This document shows, piece after piece, positions 59,964-64,000 of a stretch of 64,000 nt of DNA. Position 1 is the stretch's first letter. Every line of letters begins with the position of its first letter. The stretch is from Aedes albopictus (Eukaryota > Arthropoda > Insecta > Diptera > Culicidae): the NCBI RefSeq assembly GCF_035046485.1, contig NC_085138.1, forward strand, positions 91,313,228 to 91,377,227, read 5' to 3'. The notes beneath the pieces are model-generated. The model saw only the letters and a program-made list of their open reading frames with translations. It searched no databases and was not told the DNA's origin. Position numbers and translations under genes: made by a program.

Positions 59964-61890
59964 TGTGAATTTTGGTGATCTTCTATTTTAGGCGACAATG
60001 GCGAAGGCCGAAGGGAGAAGGAAGTAATGTTTGCAATCGCTTGTATCCACTACAGACCCAATACACATAGATGAGATATTAGAAGTTGAAATTTGCATTC
60101 CCTCTGTTTGGGAGGCATAGCAGTGGGAGTGTTAAGGATCATCTCTGAGAGACCCTTGCTACTCCCCTGTACCTTGGTGAAAAGAGAAGTTAGCAGAGAT
60201 ACCGCTTAGGCTCGTAAAAACTGGTGCTAGCGATCGTAAAATGATTCCCATAATTGCATACTTTGTACAGACGACGAAAGTGATACTATGGTGGTGGTCC
60301 ACAGTACCTACATCTTGTTCCATTTCTCGATTCACTAGAGTAAAGCCCATTTTCTCTCTCTATACGAGGAGTATGTATATTTCTATAGGGTCGTTATTCA
60401 TCCGCTTGATGGCGACCTCGGCCGGTGCGGTAGTGACGAATCGTACCCACTCGGATCGGAGTGATATTCTTCTCAAACTTAGTTGATGGAATTCCTGCTA
60501 CAATGAGCGCGAACATGAAGAGTAATCAGCTGTACAGACGAGGGGCGTATAAAAAAAAGAACTAGATTAGCCTCGCGTTTACGACACCCAGTACTAATCC
60601 ACTTTTCTCCACGGCACGTGATTAACAACACTCCCCCCGCTGCTGGCTGGTTGGTTGAATAAACACCGAGTGCAGTCTGGAGGAAGCCTTTTTTCTTCAG
60701 GAATGTGATGCTCTATTTATCCTGTTTGCCTCCCACTTTCGAATCGTAGAGTCAAGCGGGGTTCAAGTATATTAGGGCATACGGAATTGGTATCGAATCA
60801 GTACTTTTTACTTTTCTTGGTGAAACATCCCTTCAAATCTGGCTTCTCAACTCTAGCAGTTCTACAGTTATCCACTGAGAACTTTCTTCTTGCCCCCATT
60901 CCCCTATTCTGTGTGCTCATAAAAAGGCTACGATTGCAGAAAAAAAAGCACAAACTGCATCCGAAGATTCTTCTCTGGAGAGCAGTTAAGTGCACTTCCT
61001 CGCTTCAATGGTATGTCTGCGACTGTCGGTGGCACGCATACCCACTGCTATTGTTCTCTATTGTTCCTAATGAAATTATGCAAGCTATTTATTAACTGAC
61101 TGACCCAGCAATTTCCGCCTCTCCCCCACTTGCTTTGATGCGATGCGGCACACAATAGCGAAGCAATGCAATATGGAGGTCAAGTCCTTCGGCTAAACGC
61201 TCCATGCAGACAATTAATAATATCTTGATGCACGATGCCTTTTGGTTGGGATTTAGCACTAGATTTTGAACAGCGTACCATTGAGATTGGCTGAGACGAT
61301 TACATGCTCTATTATTATGGCAATCATAAAACTTTTTCTCTAGCGAAAATCTACCAGTTTTCAAAATTATGACCAATTCGGCATTGGCACAGAAACTCTG
61401 GTTGGAATTATTGTTAGAAAATCGTTGGAATGCTGGCTGCTTCAGATGATGATTACGTTGCAAATAATGGACGAGCAAAACACAACAGCTCGACGGCACG
61501 AGCTTAGTGTGGTTCGCTACTTGGAACCAGTCCAATTGGAAAGCTAGCCGAGGAGAGCTATTTTCCGGAAGTAATTTGTCGCATTTAATTTGATTTCGGT
61601 TTTAGACAGAAATGTTGATGGAGTACTTTGAGAAATTAAATTCTGTTGCGTGTTTGTGGCGTGGCCTTGCGGTGATGTGCCTATTGCACACATGCTGAAG
61701 TTTGGAGATTTTCACACAAATTTATGAATTCATATCTTTATTTTTTATTGGTGTAGTTAGGCCATAGTTTTAAGGATAGACTTGTTAGAATCCCAAAATG
61801 GTTGCCACAATGGCCGACTTTGAAGTGGGATTTTAAGACGTTCGTCCTTAAGGAAACACTATGCTGTAGAATGGGTTCGATCTTTTTACC
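59964..61890. other. Unique-looking region, no gene recognised
   Basis: Balanced composition. Frames: 81 codons at 60,241, 102 codons at 60,787 and, on the minus strand, 147 codons at 61,092-61,535. The last is the longest non-repeat frame outside the LINE, but I recognise no domain in it and its composition does not resemble a typical protein. A spliced host gene cannot be excluded. Confidence 0.4.
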
Positions 61891-62032
61891 CTTCTTACAC
61901 CCATAAGAAGGGTATAAATATCGCTCGAAAAACCGACTTTCGATACGAGGCCCGGAGGGCCGAGTCTCTTATACCAATGAACTCAGCTCGACGAACTGAA
62001 CAAATGTCTGTATGTGTGTGTGTGTGTGTGTG
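61891..62032 (+). mobile_element. X-related element, left end only
   Basis: Cap hairpin with arms CCTTCTTA and TAAGAAGG, then GGCCCGGAGGGCCGAGTC, TATACCAATGAACTCAGCTC and a (TG)n run to 62,032. After the cap the sequence closely follows X (positions 16,975-17,080), but the cap itself differs. The element is cut off by the LINE that begins at 62,033, and any continuation lies beyond the window. Confidence 0.7.
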
Positions 62033-62042
62033 TTTTTTTTTT

Positions 62043-62745
62043 CCTTCTAAACCATAGGGGGATAATCTGCTCAACAGACACCCTAACAGAAGGTTAGGGT
62101 AGTGTAGGTCTGACAGGCCGTCTTCTACAACAAAAGTAAAATCCAGGACTACTCTCTCCTCGTACCCACTAAACCATTCCTATGGTCGCCAAACCCTACG
62201 TCTCTCCGGAACCACCAAGAAGGTATTGCTTCAGAGAGGGGCTAGTGCACATCGCACCCACTAGGTTAGCTGCGTAGCCTGCAGCAACGAACATCGATGA
62301 CTCGCTTTGGAGAGTCCATCACGGTAGCATGCTGGCGCTTAGCCAGTTTCCCGAGTGGTCCTCGCCACTCCCTTTGTCCTCGGAAGGCGGGCAGGGTCAA
62401 CCCCGCCCGCGCCCTACTGCTGAGCGGACATCAAGAACTGATGCCCACGTGCAACCCGATCTGGCCTGCCCGTAAGGAAGGGTATCACTACCCTTCAGGC
62501 CCTATCAGATGCACCCGTAGGTTGCAGACAGCAGGATCTCACCTACCCCGACCCTTGCCGGGGACCCCTTTCCAACCGCGGGCTCGGATCCAACCCAGTA
62601 GACCGACGCCACGACAGCACCACTACCGGGACTTCCTCTCCGCGGCCACTTAATCGTTGTAAGGGTCGATCTCGACCGCAGGGCACCGGTATGACCTACG
62701 AAGCCGACTCCGAACCCCTGGACCACCTCTTGTACTGCATCTGGA
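62043..62745 (-). other. 3' untranslated region of the R1-like element
   Basis: Lies between the reverse transcriptase stop codon and the A tail. It is GC-rich, with frames of 118-133 codons on both strands that overlap the coding end or lack any domain; these are treated as shadows. Confidence 0.7.
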
Positions 62746-64000
62746 CTAGCCATTCTCCGAGTCCACGCGCCACCTCCTCTGTAGCTCCCAGACGATGTGG
62801 GTAATAGCCGTTGAAACGGCGTTCCAGCCAAACTCATCCCTACACATCCTCTGGACCAAGTTGTCCGGAGTTGTGTCCTCCCCGCATGTGGCAAGCATGC
62901 GGTCACGCATTGTGCGAAAACGCGGGCACACGAACAAAACGTGTTCCGCCGTTTCCTCTAAACCATTGCACACTGGGCATTCGGGAGAATCCGCATGCCC
63001 GAAACGGTGTAGATACTGTCGGAAGCAACCATGACCTGTAAGGACCTGTGTCAGGTGGAATGTGACTTCCCCATGGCGCCTATTAATCCAACTATCTACC
63101 CTCGGTATCAACCTATAGGTCCACCTTCCTTTGGTGGAACTGTCCCACGCGCGCTGCCATTTGACCATAGAGGCCATCCTGACAGTCCTGCGTATGCCTC
63201 TTGTGCCGCGCATTTCGAAGCACTCCATGTCCTCACTGATAAGAATGCTGATAGGCACCATACCAGTAATGACGCAGAGAGCGTCGTGTGACACGGTACG
63301 GTACGCGCTCGCAACCCTCAGGCACATAAGCCTGTAAGTACTTTCCAGCTTCCGTCGGTAGCATTTAGTACTTAGCGCGGTGCCCCACGCCGGGCCGCCA
63401 TACCTAAGTATGGATGTAGCAACACTAGCCAGAAGCTTGCGCTTACTGGCGTACACCGGTGAGCTATTGGACATCATCCGGGACAGTGCCGCAATAGCTG
63501 TGGAGGCTCTTTTACGGGCATAATCGACGTGGCTACCGAAGGTAAGCTTATCGTCGATCATCACGCCCAAGTGTTTGACGGAGCGCTTTGACAGGATAGT
63601 ACAGTCTCCTACACTGATCTCCGTCTGCTGCTCCGACTTCAGGTTGTTAACAACCGTCACCTCTGTCTTGTGGTGAGCCAGCTCCAGTTTCCTGGACCGC
63701 ATCCACGTCTCCACAACCTTGATCGAGTGGTTGGTAGTCAACTTTACCTCCTCGATCGTTTCACCGTAGACTTCGAGCGTAATGTCGTCGGCAAATCCGA
63801 CAATCACCACTCCCACTGGATACTCTAACCTCAACACCTCGTCGTACATGACATTCCATAACACCGGACCCAGGATGGAACCTTGCGGGACTCCTGAGGT
63901 TATGTGAAAGCACTTCCGACCCACCTCCGTGTCGTAGACTAGTACACGATTCTGAAAGTAACTTCCGAGAATCTTGTACAGGTACTCCGGTATCCCCAGA
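62746..64000 (-). CDS. R1-like reverse transcriptase, C-terminal part
   Basis: A retrotransposon polymerase that would copy its own RNA at a nicked target site. The frame is open to the window edge, so the start is not shown; residues just inside the edge read IPEYLYKILGSYFQNRVL, a normal part of the palm region. GVPQGSILGP (63866-63894) is the block before the catalytic site, and FADD, the metal-binding motif, is at 63784-63795. HLGVMIDDKLTFGSHVDY and GGPAWGTAL follow as in the thumb region. Further on, RRHGEVTFHLTQVLTGHGCF leads to a Cys-Cys-His-Cys knuckle (62926-62979, spacing C-x2-C-x8-H-x4-C). These features and their order fit R1-clade ORF2 proteins; the related LOA clade is the main alternative. 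No stop or frameshift is visible, so the copy may be young. The 5' endonuclease, if present, is beyond the window. Confidence 0.9.
   Translation of the reverse strand, partial: LGIPEYLYKILGSYFQNRVLVYDTEVGRKCFHITSGVPQGSILGPVLWNVMYDEVLRLEYPVGVVIVGFADDITLEVYGETIEEVKLTTNHSIKVVETWMRSRKLELAHHKTEVTVVNNLKSEQQTEISVGDCTILSKRSVKHLGVMIDDKLTFGSHVDYARKRASTAIAALSRMMSNSSPVYASKRKLLASVATSILRYGGPAWGTALSTKCYRRKLESTYRLMCLRVASAYRTVSHDALCVITGMVPISILISEDMECFEMRGTRGIRRTVRMASMVKWQRAWDSSTKGRWTYRLIPRVDSWINRRHGEVTFHLTQVLTGHGCFRQYLHRFGHADSPECPVCNGLEETAEHVLFVCPRFRTMRDRMLATCGEDTTPDNLVQRMCRDEFGWNAVSTAITHIVWELQRRWRVDSENG

Larger units (their letters stand above)
62033..64000 (-). mobile_element. R1-like non-LTR retrotransposon, 5' end outside window
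   Basis: The minus strand holds a reverse transcriptase frame followed by a 3' untranslated region of about 700 bases, ending in ten A residues (T at 62033-62042). That tail abuts the (TG)n run of an X-related element, which marks the insertion site. GC content is clearly higher than in the surroundings. The remaining 5' part is beyond the right edge. Confidence 0.85.

Noticed and set aside
61092..61535. 147-codon minus-strand frame as a host gene
   Set aside because: No recognised domain, no supporting context and an unremarkable length for a chance frame in this composition; left as unproven.

Overview
This is eukaryotic, repeat-dominated DNA. It most resembles a culicine mosquito genome (Aedes type). 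The grounds are a tRNA-derived SINE of the Feilai kind, an R1-like LINE, many short inverted-repeat elements flanked by TA, and a degenerate 12-bp GGAATTCC-type minisatellite that fills roughly a third of the window. That assignment is inference: no database search was possible and no host gene names the species. I found no convincing host protein-coding exon. The longest open frames lie in tandem arrays whose period makes them open by arithmetic, and the remaining short frames look like chance. The only real coding sequence is retrotransposon derived: an intact but window-truncated R1-like reverse transcriptase at the right edge, and a dead LINE fragment near 50 kb.

Layout, left to right. 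1-3.96 kb: degenerate 12-bp repeat with a 194-bp hairpin MITE. 3.96-8.92 kb: a TTAA-flanked foldback element whose right arm holds about 105 near-identical 24-bp units. 8.9-16.9 kb: more degenerate repeat and several TA-flanked inverted-repeat elements. 16.9-22.6 kb: copy 1 of a composite repeat, called X here, interrupted by a TA element carrying a tRNA-like promoter and by a second TTAA foldback element. 23.5-26.7 kb: a large inverted-repeat element with a small Helitron in one arm. 27.7-29.8 kb: a Helitron whose CTAG end is split by a TA element, which itself holds a MITE. 31-34 and 39.5-43.2 kb: degenerate repeat. 36.5-39.5 kb: a possible larger element enclosing a 955-bp palindrome. 44.64-45.68 kb: about 208 copies of a pentanucleotide. 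47.4-48.4 kb: another palindrome. 49.35-50.89 kb: LINE pseudogene. 52.9-55.8 kb: copy 2 of X, inverted, with a SINE inside. 58.97-59.96 kb: TA element. 61.9-64 kb: an X-related element invaded by the R1-like LINE.

The islands between repeats (about 14.1-15.4, 29.8-31.2, 34.1-36.3, 43.2-44.6, 45.7-46.8, 55.8-57.5 and 60-61.9 kb) have more balanced composition and no recognisable coding content. They are best read as intergenic or intronic DNA. The history is readable because several insertions can be checked against an uninterrupted partner: the Helitron against the opposite arm, the TA element against neighbouring X units, and the second TTAA element against X copy 2.
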